The notes under the pieces are model-generated. The model saw only the letters and a program-made list of their open reading frames with translations, searched no databases and was not told where the DNA came from. Positions 51,471 through 59,773 of a DNA stretch of 64,000 nucleotides are shown in pieces. The DNA lies in assembly GCF_900113325.1 (NCBI RefSeq), contig NZ_FOOY01000006.1:81208-145207 (forward strand), in the 5' to 3' direction. Each line of letters begins with the position of its first letter. Position 1 is the stretch's first letter. A program made the position numbers and the translations under genes. The DNA comes from Sporolactobacillus nakayamae. Lineage in GTDB: Bacteria; Bacillota; Bacilli; Bacillales; Sporolactobacillaceae.

Positions 51471-53195
51471 TTGAGAAGTGATGAAATCAAGAAAGGCGTG
51501 GATCGCGCACCCGCACGGAGCCTGCTCAGGGCAACAGGCATGATAAAAAATGAGGAGGACATGCATAAGCCGTTTATCGCGGTGTGCAACTCTTATGTAG
51601 ACATTGTTCCTGGACATGTGCATCTTCGCGAACTTGCCGATGTCGCAAAGAAAGCGATCCGAGAAGCCGGCGGAATTCCATTTGAATTTAATACGATCGG
51701 CGTCGATGACGGCATCGCGATGGGCCATATCGGCATGCGCTATTCGCTCCCAAGTCGCGAGTTGATCGCAGACGCAGCTGAGACGATGATTAACGCCCAC
51801 TGGTTCGACGGTGTTTTCTACATTCCGAACTGCGACAAAATCACACCGGGCATGATGCTCGCTGCTGTACGAACCAATGTGCCCGCAATATTCTGTTCAG
51901 GCGGACCAATGGAGGCGGGATTATCGGCACAAGGCAAGGCATTGACACTATCCTCCGTTTTCGAAGGCGTCGGTGCCTTTAAAGAAGGCCAAATGACCAA
52001 AGAGCAATTCCTTGATCTAGAAAAAACAGCTTGCCCAACTTGCGGATCCTGCGCCGGTATGTTCACGGCCAATTCCATGAACTGTCTGATGGAAATGATC
52101 GGCGTCGCCCTGCCTGGAAACGGAACGGCTTTAGCAACTTCCGATGAACGCCGCGATCTCATCAGGGAATCCGCTGTTCGATTAATGGATCTTGTAAAAA
52201 ACAATGTTCGTCCACGCGACATTATCACCTCGGAAGCAATTGATGACGCGTTTGCTCTTGATATGGCTATGGGCGGATCAACCAATACCGTTCTTCACAT
52301 GCTGGCCATCGCATCAGAAGCCGGTATCGACTATGACCTGAATCGAATCAATAAGGTTGCTGAAAAAGTTCCTTATCTTGCAAAAATCGCACCAAGCTCC
52401 TCTTATTCAATGAAAGATGTCCACGATGCAGGCGGTATGTCGGCAATTATCAAAACACTTGTTGATATGGGCAATGTCGTACACCCTGAACGAATCACGG
52501 TGACCGGCAAAACGATTCACGAAAATGTTGCAAATGCGGAGATTAAGAATCCAAACGTTATTCATCCGCTAGATCATGCCTACAGCAAAACAGGCGGTCT
52601 CTCCATTCTCTTTGGAAACATCGCGCCAAAAGGCTCTGCCATTAAAGCGGGCGGTGTTGATCCTTCCGTTAAGACGTTTACCGGTGAAGCCATCTGCTTT
52701 AATTCTCACGATGAAGCCGTTGAAGCCATTGACAATCATACCGTCCGTAAAGGCCATGTTGTTGTCATTCGTTACGAAGGTCCGAAAGGCGGCCCTGGAA
52801 TGCCGGAGATGCTTGCACCTACTTCATCGATTGTCGGCCGCGGACTCGGCAAAGATGTCGCTCTGCTCACCGATGGACGCTTTTCCGGCGCGACGCGCGG
52901 CATCTCAGTCGGCCATGTCTCGCCTGAAGCCGCATCCGGCGGACCTATTGCTCTCGTTCAAGACGGAGACACCATCACCATTGATTTGGTCAATCGAACC
53001 GTTCATCTCGCCGTATCCGACGCAGAGCTTGCTGAGCGGCGTAAAGAACTAAAGCCATTTGTTCCAAAGGTTCGTTCCGGTTACCTTGCCCGTTACGCGG
53101 CACTCGTTACCTCCGCGCACACCGGCGGCGTCATGCGTTTGCCTGAAGCGTGGTCAGAGGCTGATACAAAAGAAAAAGAGTCTGTCAGCGACTAA
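51471..53195 (+). CDS. ilvD: dihydroxy-acid dehydratase
   Basis: 574 residues. Fe-S enzyme making 2-ketoisovalerate and 2-keto-3-methylvalerate for Val, Leu, Ile and pantothenate. Cluster cysteines are in [24 protein letters not shown] and [16 protein letters not shown]; Mg2+/substrate motifs are [17 protein letters not shown] and [19 protein letters not shown]. The start is TTG 51471 ([22 protein letters not shown]); GAGAG/AGGA lie upstream. There is no other ilv gene beside it. Its C-terminus carries about 15 extra residues. It is followed after 93 bp by a BASS permease, with no terminator between. Confidence 0.96.
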   Translation: MRSDEIKKGVDRAPARSLLRATGMIKNEEDMHKPFIAVCNSYVDIVPGHVHLRELADVAKKAIREAGGIPFEFNTIGVDDGIAMGHIGMRYSLPSRELIADAAETMINAHWFDGVFYIPNCDKITPGMMLAAVRTNVPAIFCSGGPMEAGLSAQGKALTLSSVFEGVGAFKEGQMTKEQFLDLEKTACPTCGSCAGMFTANSMNCLMEMIGVALPGNGTALATSDERRDLIRESAVRLMDLVKNNVRPRDIITSEAIDDAFALDMAMGGSTNTVLHMLAIASEAGIDYDLNRINKVAEKVPYLAKIAPSSSYSMKDVHDAGGMSAIIKTLVDMGNVVHPERITVTGKTIHENVANAEIKNPNVIHPLDHAYSKTGGLSILFGNIAPKGSAIKAGGVDPSVKTFTGEAICFNSHDEAVEAIDNHTVRKGHVVVIRYEGPKGGPGMPEMLAPTSSIVGRGLGKDVALLTDGRFSGATRGISVGHVSPEAASGGPIALVQDGDTITIDLVNRTVHLAVSDAELAERRKELKPFVPKVRSGYLARYAALVTSAHTGGVMRLPEAWSEADTKEKESVSD

Positions 53196-53288
53196 AATTC
53201 GGGGTCATTTTTAAAGACAGAGATCATCGCCCCTTATTAAATAAAAAAATAACAAGGATGCACGAAAACAGAAAGGATGTCTTTATTC

Positions 53289-54266
53289 ATGAAAGCGATT
53301 GTTGCTACTGGACAGTTTCTAGGAAAATATTTCTCATTATTCGTTTTGGCAGCAGCTGCTGTAGGCTATTTCCAACCAAGCCTCATCACATGGGTCCTTC
53401 CCTACATCAACTATTTACTCGGAATTATCATGTTCGGCATGGGAATGACATTGAAAAAAACAGATTTCGCCGATGTGTTCAAACGACCGAAGGATGTCAT
53501 TGTCGGCGTCTGCGCGCACTATTTGATCATGCCGCTCGTCGCCTTTGTCCTCTGCTATGCATTTAGACTTCCTCCGGCTGTCGCCGTCGGTGTTATTCTC
53601 GTCGGCTGCTGCCCGAGCGGTACCGCTTCAAACGTTATGTGTTTTCTCGCAAAAGGAGATGTCGCACTTGGCGTTTCCGTTGGTGCCGTGTCGACTTTAA
53701 TCGCCCCGGTTATGCTGCCATTGATGCTTTGGCTGCTCGCCGGACACTGGGTTAAGATTCCGACTGCCTCTCTTTTTGTCAGTGTTGTCGAAATTGTTAT
53801 TGTACCAATTGTTCTTGGCGTTCTTGTGAACACCTTCTTCGGTAAGAAAGTGCACAAGGTCACCCAAGCCCTGCCGCTCGTGTCCACCGTTGCAATTATC
53901 CTCATCGCCGGCGGTGTAGTTGCCGCTTCAAACAAGAATGGCGATTTGTTAACGGCAAGCACACTGATCATTATACCGGTCGTTATGCTGCATAATCTGC
54001 TCGGCTATGCACTCGGATTCCTTTTCAGCCGCCTGCTCGGCATGAATCATCCGAAAAGCCGTGCCATCACTTTCGAAGTCGGCATGCAGAATTCAGCACT
54101 CGGTGTCGCGCTCGCCATGGCATTTTTCTCGCCCATGGCTGCGATACCTGCGACGCTGTTCAGCATCTGGCACAACATGTCCGGGTCGCTGCTTGCCTCG
54201 TTTTGGGCGAGCAAGCAAAAATCCGAAACAAAAATGCCGAATGCCGAAGCAGTTACAACACAGTAA
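53289..54266 (+). CDS. BASS (bile acid:sodium symporter)-family permease 1
   Basis: 325 residues with 9-10 membrane helices. FGMGMTLKKTDFADVFKRPKDV, GCCPSGTASNVMCFLAKGDVALGVSVGAVSTL and ITFEVGMQNSALGVALAMAFFSP are the core motifs of the BASS/SBF fold, including the Na+-site region and crossover helices. Known substrates of bacterial relatives include pantoate (PanS) and 2-keto acids; none is proved here. Downstream of ilvD without a terminator, so under the same attenuator; I infer a branched-chain keto acid or ketopantoate substrate. The ATG at 53289 is used because the earlier ATG overlaps the Shine-Dalgarno. Confidence 0.85.
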   Translation: MKAIVATGQFLGKYFSLFVLAAAAVGYFQPSLITWVLPYINYLLGIIMFGMGMTLKKTDFADVFKRPKDVIVGVCAHYLIMPLVAFVLCYAFRLPPAVAVGVILVGCCPSGTASNVMCFLAKGDVALGVSVGAVSTLIAPVMLPLMLWLLAGHWVKIPTASLFVSVVEIVIVPIVLGVLVNTFFGKKVHKVTQALPLVSTVAIILIAGGVVAASNKNGDLLTASTLIIIPVVMLHNLLGYALGFLFSRLLGMNHPKSRAITFEVGMQNSALGVALAMAFFSPMAAIPATLFSIWHNMSGSLLASFWASKQKSETKMPNAEAVTTQ

Positions 54267-54352
54267 ACAGTTGCTTCTAAACAATTAAATCAGCAACTAC
54301 GGATTGTCTTTGTCCGGCTGAAAATCATGCATTCAGAAGATGCAGAATTGCG

Positions 54353-54381
54353 TTGACTTTATTAATCGCGGATGTTATAGT
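54353..54381 (+). promoter_or_regulatory. promoter of the second permease leader
   Basis: TTGACT (54353-54358), 17 bp, TATAGT (54376-54381). Predicted start about 54388, 33 bp before the leader peptide. Confidence 0.7.
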
Positions 54382-54420
54382 AACGAAACCAAATTTATTC
54401 TGCAAGGAGTTTTCATTGTT

Positions 54421-54465
54421 ATGTACCTATTCAGCGCGCGAGTCAATGTCATCTTGATCAGCTAG
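54421..54465 (+). CDS. permease leader peptide MYLFSARVNVILIS
   Basis: A 14-codon open frame after AAGGAG (11 bp spacing). It contains Leu, Val, Val, Ile, Leu, Ile, with five of these in its last seven residues. Its TAG is fused to an AGGACC element, just as TAGGGCC follows the ilvD leader peptide. The codons CCTATTCA (54426-54433) can pair with TGAATGGG (54517-54524). Confidence 0.75.
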   Translation: MYLFSARVNVILIS

Positions 54466-54569
54466 GACCTAAGGCATCCGTTAAATAAATAACGTTTGTC
54501 CGGGTCCTCATTGACATGAATGGGACCTGGAAAAGCGCCCGTTCACACAACTGCGAACGGGCGCTTTTT
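54463..54569 (+). promoter_or_regulatory. transcription attenuator of the second BASS permease
   Basis: Pairing options mirror the ilvD leader: CCTATTCA within the leader peptide with TGAATGGG (54517-54524); GAATGGG (54518-54524) with CCCGTTC (54538-54544); terminator AGCGCCCGTTC (54534-54544) with GAACGGGCGCT (54555-54565) then TTTT. AGGACC/GGTCCT after the stop codon also pairs. GTCCGGGTCCTC (54499-54510) is identical in both leaders, so they share ancestry. Direct reading; the mechanism is inferred. Confidence 0.72.
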
Positions 54570-54683
54570 CTAGTTTCTAAGAAAGGAGTGCCTGTGTGAA
54601 TGAATTTGGAGAAAACAAGCAATCCTTGGTATGAAAGAAGTTAACAACTACAGGATAGATGAAAACAGAAGGGAAGAATTTTC

Positions 54684-55655
54684 ATGAAGCATATCATCAC
54701 GATCGGGCGCTATTTAAACGCTCACTTTGTATGGTTTGTTCTCGCTGCCGCTGCCATTGCCTATTTTCGCCCAAATCTTGCCACATGGGTCGTTCCTTAT
54801 GTTCCCTACTTACTCGGCATCGTCATGTTCGGAATGGGTATGACGCTTAAACGTTCGGATTTTTCCGGCGTGTTCAAATCGCCGAAAGAAGTCACCTTGG
54901 GGGTCATCGCCCACTACCTGATTATGCCGCTGCTCTCTGTAGCCATCTGCGCGCTCTTCCAACTGCCCGACGCAATAGCGGCCGGCGTTATTCTTATTGG
55001 GTGTTGTCCAAGCGGAACGGCAGCTAACGTGATGTGTTATCTTGCAAAAGGCGATGTTGCGCTTGGCGTTTCGATCGGCACAATTACAACATTCCTCGCA
55101 CCTGTCCTACTACCGGTACTGCTGCTCCTATTTGCCGGTCATTGGGTGCATATCCCGACACTGTCATTATTTATAAATATTTTTCAAGTTGTTGTGCTGC
55201 CGGTGTTTCTCGGATTGCTTATCAATACGTTTTTGGGCACCAAGGTCAGAAAGGCAACTTCCGCACTTCCACTCGTCTCAACCGCGTCAATCCTGCTCAT
55301 CATTAGCGGTGTGGTTGCCGCAAACAGCGCAAATCTGTTCGCAACGGACATGCTCGTTCTGATTCCCATTGTCATGCTCATTAATGTGCTCGGATCGGTA
55401 CTCGCCTTCTTTATCAGTAAACTGTTTGGCGTGAGTCATGTGAAAAGCAGGGCAATCACCTTTGAGGTCGCCACACAGAACTCCGCGCTTGGGCTGTCTC
55501 TTGCGCTGCTCTTTTTCTCGCCGGCAGCCGCTATACCCGGCACGCTGTTCAGCGTCTGGCAAAACATTTCCGGACCGATACTTGCCTCCCATTGGGCGAA
55601 AAAAGAGATGGATGAAGCTCCATTGAAACCTGACCAGGCACCTGACCCGGTTTGA
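54684..55655 (+). CDS. BASS (bile acid:sodium symporter)-family permease 2
   Basis: 323 residues, paralog of the permease at 53289-54266 along its full length (LLGIVMFGMGMTLKRSDFSGVFKSPKEV; GCCPSGTAANVMCYLAKGDVALGVSIG; ITFEVATQNSALGLSLALLFFSP). 9-10 membrane helices, Na+-coupled transport expected. It has its own promoter and its own leader-peptide attenuator, so it responds to the same type of amino-acid signal independently of ilvD. ATG after AAGGGAAG. The two genes appear to be a duplication that carried its regulatory leader along. Confidence 0.85.
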   Translation: MKHIITIGRYLNAHFVWFVLAAAAIAYFRPNLATWVVPYVPYLLGIVMFGMGMTLKRSDFSGVFKSPKEVTLGVIAHYLIMPLLSVAICALFQLPDAIAAGVILIGCCPSGTAANVMCYLAKGDVALGVSIGTITTFLAPVLLPVLLLLFAGHWVHIPTLSLFINIFQVVVLPVFLGLLINTFLGTKVRKATSALPLVSTASILLIISGVVAANSANLFATDMLVLIPIVMLINVLGSVLAFFISKLFGVSHVKSRAITFEVATQNSALGLSLALLFFSPAAAIPGTLFSVWQNISGPILASHWAKKEMDEAPLKPDQAPDPV

Positions 55656-55674
55656 ATCATACCAAATTCAGTTC

Positions 55675-55718
55675 AAAACAAAGTCCGTAGGCTCTAATTA
55701 GCCCACGGACTTTGTTTT
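55675..55718. terminator. bidirectional terminator between permease 2 and the PTS gene
   Basis: AAAACAAAGTCCGTAGGC / GCCCACGGACTTTGTTTT, a long stem with one mismatch and an 8-base loop, between convergent genes. Confidence 0.9.
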
Positions 55719-55729
55719 GATTTTATCCA

Positions 55730-57706
55730 TTATTTTTTGTACGTTTGAATCAACACGGAATCTGCAGAAGCACTTGCGTTAACATGTGGAACAACGGCCT
55801 CATAATCATTCGTATTTGTGACGATGACCATCGTCGTTGTATCATACCCGGCTTCCTTGATCTTGTCCGGTTCAAAGAGTGTTAAGATGTCGCCTTTCTT
55901 CACCTTCGCGCCGGCTTCAACTTTCGGATCAAAATAGTGGCCCTTTAGTTCAACCGTATTGATTCCAATGTGAATCAATATCTCCACCCCTGATTCAGCT
56001 TTAATTCCATACGCATGTCCCGTTGGAAACGCAACCGTGAGTTCCCCATCAACAGGAGAAACGCAGGTGCCAATCGATGGAATGACGGCAGCACCATTTC
56101 CCATCGCTCCGGAGCTGAAGACCGGATCGTTAACCGTCGATAAAGGCACAGACTTGCCTTCAATCGGGCTGACTACCGTGTCCGTCAAAGTCAAATTCGT
56201 TGTATCTATTTCGGTTTCGGCCGATTCAACAGCAGACGCGGCTTCGTCAACATGGTCTAACCCGAGCTTGGCTGTTTTCTTTTCGGTGATGCTCTTCTTC
56301 CCTGAAGTCACTTTTGCAAACAATTTCTCCGTATTGCTTTCGTTAAATCCAAAAATAAGAACAAGCAGGAATGAACTGAGCAAGGCAACAAAAAAACCGA
56401 TAAATGCCCACACAATACTCGAATTTTTACCGATGAAAAGCGGCATTTCAAAAATATTCATAATCGGCGTGTAACTGAAACATTTCACACCCGCCGCGCT
56501 AACAACAGCCCCGCCTAGCGCTCCGCCGACAATTCCGAAAATAAATCCTTTTTTATATTTTAAGTTGATCCCGTAAATAGCCGGTTCGGTAATACCGAAA
56601 AATCCGCTGATGGCAGCTGAAATCGCAATTTCTTTGTTTTTCAGCTTCTTTGCTTTAAAAATGGATCCGAATACCGCACCAAATTGTCCGGCAACGGCAA
56701 CCATCATGACTGCAAGCAATGTGTCGTAACCATATGTTTGTATATTAATCAGTGAGATTGGCAAAATGCCCCAATGCAAGCCGAAAATAACAAAGATCTG
56801 GAAGGTCGCGCCAAGAATCCCCCCGGCAATCAACGGACTTAATTCATATAAAAATTTATAGCCGTACGCGAGTCCCGTACCAAGTGCCGTTCCAAGAGGA
56901 CCGATAACGAGAAACGTTAGTAGTCCGGCAACAATTAATGTTAGAAAGGGGACAAATACAAGCTGTGTCACGGCCGGCAAATGTTTCTTAAACCAACGTT
57001 CAATATGACTTTCCAGCCAAATGGCAAGAATGGTCGGAATAACGGCTCCACCGTACGTTTTAAAATCAACAGCATAACCCCATAAATGAGCGACATCTGG
57101 AATTTTAGCGTCCGTGAGCGGATAAATCATCGCAGCTGCAAGCGCAACGGCAATGTACTTGTTCGTATTGAATTTGTCTGCTGCGGTTATCGCAATGAAG
57201 ATCGGCAAGAGGGTAAATACGCCGCTGGCTAAAGTATTGAGAATGAGGTAGATCGCCGAACTTTCAGGCAGCCAGTGGAACGTCGCAATAAGAATAGCGA
57301 TACCTTTCAGTACACCAACACCTGCCAGCACGGAAATAAATGGTGTGAAAATCCCGGAGATGACAGCAACAAAACGTTCAAACCAGTTTTCAGACTGAGC
57401 TGACTCTTCGACCTCAGATGAAGCTGCAGACGACTTGCTGTCTACTGCACTAAAGCCATATTGCTCCATGATCGCTTCATAAACCGGCACAACCTCGTCG
57501 CCAATAACAACCTGATATTGGCCGCCGGCGCTGACCGCAGTAAGCACATTCGGTAATTCTTCAAGGACTTCCTTATTAGCCTTGCTTTGATCGTTAAGCC
57601 TGAAACGCAGCCGCGTCGCGCAATGGATCAATGATTTGACATTTTCCTTGCCCCCGACATTAGTAACAATATCATTCGCTAATTGGCTATAATCCTTTTT
57701 ACCCAT
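55730..57706 (-). CDS. PTS beta-glucoside-type transporter subunit IIBCA
   Basis: 658 residues, domain order IIB-IIC-IIA. IIB phospho-cysteine is Cys29 in LIHCATRLRFRL; IIC has about ten membrane helices and the GITEPAIYG motif; a linker rich in Thr/Ala/Glu leads to IIA with the phospho-histidine in VEILIHIGINTVEL near residue 580. It resembles the BglP/glucoside-sucrose family; the sugar is not certain. No phospho-beta-glucosidase or LicT-type antiterminator is adjacent. CcpA control is suggested by a cre-like site at the promoter. Start ATG after AGGAGG. Confidence 0.9.
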   Translation of the reverse strand: MGKKDYSQLANDIVTNVGGKENVKSLIHCATRLRFRLNDQSKANKEVLEELPNVLTAVSAGGQYQVVIGDEVVPVYEAIMEQYGFSAVDSKSSAASSEVEESAQSENWFERFVAVISGIFTPFISVLAGVGVLKGIAILIATFHWLPESSAIYLILNTLASGVFTLLPIFIAITAADKFNTNKYIAVALAAAMIYPLTDAKIPDVAHLWGYAVDFKTYGGAVIPTILAIWLESHIERWFKKHLPAVTQLVFVPFLTLIVAGLLTFLVIGPLGTALGTGLAYGYKFLYELSPLIAGGILGATFQIFVIFGLHWGILPISLINIQTYGYDTLLAVMMVAVAGQFGAVFGSIFKAKKLKNKEIAISAAISGFFGITEPAIYGINLKYKKGFIFGIVGGALGGAVVSAAGVKCFSYTPIMNIFEMPLFIGKNSSIVWAFIGFFVALLSSFLLVLIFGFNESNTEKLFAKVTSGKKSITEKKTAKLGLDHVDEAASAVESAETEIDTTNLTLTDTVVSPIEGKSVPLSTVNDPVFSSGAMGNGAAVIPSIGTCVSPVDGELTVAFPTGHAYGIKAESGVEILIHIGINTVELKGHYFDPKVEAGAKVKKGDILTLFEPDKIKEAGYDTTTMVIVTNTNDYEAVVPHVNASASADSVLIQTYKK

Positions 57707-57753
57707 TCAATAACCTCCTATTAACCGTTTTCACTAATGAACGACGATAAACG

Positions 57754-57879
57754 ATTCGCTCAAATCAAAAATTGTTTTTTTTGAAACAAATTGCTTGTAT
57801 CTTTTTTTCCAATAATAAAGGAGGTCATCAATCCACTATAGACTGTGTTAATCTGTTGACTATTACTTATTGAGCGAAT
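57754..57879 (-). promoter_or_regulatory. long-range inverted repeat in the PTS leader
   Basis: ATTCGCTCAA (57754-57763) and TTGAGCGAAT (57870-57879) are a perfect 10-bp inverted repeat 106 bp apart, one at the predicted 5' end of the mRNA and the other 48 bp before the start codon. They could close a long-range stem. I did not find a LicT/RAT consensus. Confidence 0.45.
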
Positions 57880-57881
57880 TT

Positions 57882-57910
57882 AGTGTAAAATAAAAACGCT
57901 TTCTTGTCAA
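57882..57910 (-). promoter_or_regulatory. PTS promoter with a cre-like site in the spacer
   Basis: Minus strand TTGACA (57905-57910), 17 bp, TACACT (57882-57887). Between them AGAAAGCGTTTTTA (57891-57904) matches the cre consensus at 12 of 14 positions. Repression by CcpA in the presence of a preferred sugar is the expected effect. Confidence 0.6.
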
Positions 57911-57984
57911 ATTAGTTTTCATGAAATTATATTTTATATCAGCCTATTTTTCACACATCGATAAACTGAAATTTTTAACTAAGA

Positions 57985-58590
57985 AAAACCGGGTATAAAA
58001 CGCCCGGTCCTTTATCACCAGCCATGTGTCATGGGTTCGTGTCTTTTCGGTACTGAATCGGCGCTTCGGTTGCTCGCTTGCCGCGGGCAGTCCAGGAGCC
58101 TCCCCAGACAGGCTGTAATCTGCGGGGTCTCCTTTGGCCTGCGCTCCCGCAGGCGCCCTCGCACCTCCGCTCTGATTCTCAGCTAAGACACTGATGACTT
58201 TCGCTAAATGCGGTTTTGAATCATCAAGCTTGTCTTGAACAAACAGTTCTAGTTCATGAATCATTTTGATCCTTGATTAAGTAACGTGGCCGGAATAAAA
58301 TAAGCGGAGATTTTCCGGTTATTTGCATCATGGCGCTTGTTTCACAGGTACATAAGGGTAATTTTTCCGCTTATGCACAGAAAAACCCATCATTTTCACG
58401 TTTTTCGATTCGATAAGCGGAATTTCTCCGTCTATTTAAGCGATTTTTTCATGCATTTTCTAATTAAGCGGAATTTTTCCGCTTAATTATCAGATTAGGC
58501 GCTTCCCTGATCGCCCAACCAAATCTTATTACCTTATCGTCTACCAGCAAGGCAAAACGATAAACTTTCTTAAACCGCAAACCAAAATTT
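57985..58590 (-). repeat. modular intergenic repeat, copy E with GC-rich module
   Basis: From left: hairpin ACCGGG/CCCGGT with a T-run on the minus strand (57983-58008); GC-rich module (about 58032-58160) as at 30378-30545; linker GCGGTTTTGAATCATCAAGC, nearly identical to copy D; four palindromes starting near 58299, 58352, 58413 and 58463; end segment with ACCTTATCGTC and AGCAAGGCAAAACG. The hairpin module is reduced to a few bases (ACTTTCGCTAAAT). It fills the 57911-58680 gap, where no gene is seen. Confidence 0.8.
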
Positions 58591-58687
58591 GTGCTTTGAC
58601 CTCTGCTCCCAGACATGTAGGCGCTTATAACGCTCGCTCTCCTCTGGATTCCTGATCCTTTGCTTTCCATTGGATTTTTTTAAAAAA

Positions 58688-58719
58688 ATAGGCAGAGTGA
58701 CTCTTTTCTCTCTGCCTAT
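58688..58719 (-). terminator. GNAT gene terminator
   Basis: ATAGGCAGAG / CTCTGCCTAT, 10-bp stem; TTTTTT tail on the minus strand, 12 bp after the stop. Confidence 0.85.
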
Positions 58720-58731
58720 CTCATCCTTTTA

Positions 58732-59523
58732 TTAATAGTTAACCATCATCCATTTTTCTATTGGCACAAAACCTAATTTTTCATAGATACGCCCGGCAGA
58801 CGGGTTGTCGTAAAATAAACACGGCTGTTTATGTTCTGCAGTAAGTGCACCGATCGTTTTGATCAGACAGCTTGTGGCAAAGCCTTGATGTTCGTACTCC
58901 TTTTTTGTACAGACACCAACGATCATCGCGGCACCTGCTGTCTCGGCCGCCGTTGAGACACTGCTGACCAGTTCATTATTTCTTTCAATATAATAAGTTC
59001 GTGAACTACCCTTGTCCATATTCTTCTGCAGCATTGATGGGGTTTCGGTATAATTAGTAAATATCGAATTTCGCAGCGCGACGACTTTCTCCGCTTCTTC
59101 CGGGAAAAGCATCTTCACATCTTTGCGAATAAGCGTCTGATCAATCGGAAGCCGGGTATCCCGTTTCGCATAGTGGCACAACTGTTTTTTTAAAATCGGC
59201 ACATCGATATGCGGAATAATCTTTTCCACCAAATTCTGCAGTCCGGAAAAATGCTTCAATTGACCGCTCTCCAGCATCACTTTTGCCCACGTATGACCAT
59301 CCAGAAGGTCGGGATCGCGCGCATAAGGGATGAAATTGCCTAAATAACGGAGCAAAATACTAAGCAGCTCACCTTGTTCATTAAAATCCCCCCACAAAGT
59401 GATCGTATCGCCTTCCATACCAAAAGCTTCAATATCTCCTAGAATAAATAGGTTTTCTGCCGGCCGGTCACTGGCAAATGTAAGGACTAGATCTCTGTCT
59501 TTTTTTGTGAGCATCCGAATCAT
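58732..59523 (-). CDS. GNAT-family acetyltransferase
   Basis: 263 residues. The C-terminal GNAT fold (about 130-263) has the acetyl-CoA loop IVGVCTKKEYEHQGFATSCLIKTI (Q/RxxGxA type) and FYDNPSAGRIYEKLGFV. The N-terminal half, with AENLFILGDIEAFG, resembles the two-domain GNATs of Firmicutes whose substrate is unknown. Single-gene unit with its own terminator. ATG after GAGGGG at some distance. Confidence 0.8.
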   Translation of the reverse strand: MIRMLTKKDRDLVLTFASDRPAENLFILGDIEAFGMEGDTITLWGDFNEQGELLSILLRYLGNFIPYARDPDLLDGHTWAKVMLESGQLKHFSGLQNLVEKIIPHIDVPILKKQLCHYAKRDTRLPIDQTLIRKDVKMLFPEEAEKVVALRNSIFTNYTETPSMLQKNMDKGSSRTYYIERNNELVSSVSTAAETAGAAMIVGVCTKKEYEHQGFATSCLIKTIGALTAEHKQPCLFYDNPSAGRIYEKLGFVPIEKWMMVNY

Positions 59524-59732
59524 ATGCGCGAGCCCCTCTCTGTTCTCAATTTTCTAGATGAAAGATACAACACGATTCCAAGGATTACTTATGTCAACGA
59601 TTATACGAAACCGCTGTCTGGATTAATGTTTGATTTACATTTTAGTTCATTTACAAGTGATTCGTTGTGATTGGCCGCACACTTGAAATAAGGTGTGTCA
59701 TTTCGGTGCGATCAGGCCTGTTCATGAAAAAA

Positions 59733-59757
59733 AAGAGCAGAATCCGCTTCTGCTCTT
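59733..59757 (-). terminator. queuosine operon terminator
   Basis: AAGAGCAGAA / TTCTGCTCTT, 10-bp perfect stem and 5-base loop, T-run on the minus strand, 16 bp after queC. Confidence 0.88.
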
Positions 59758-59773
59758 CGCCTTTTATTTTTAG

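Noticed and set aside
57707-57880. LicT/SacY RAT antiterminator before the PTS gene
   Set aside because: GGATTGAT is present but the rest of the RAT consensus and an overlapping terminator are absent.
57944-58264. 106-codon minus-strand open frame in repeat copy E
   Set aside because: Product of the GC-rich repeat; no Shine-Dalgarno and no known family.
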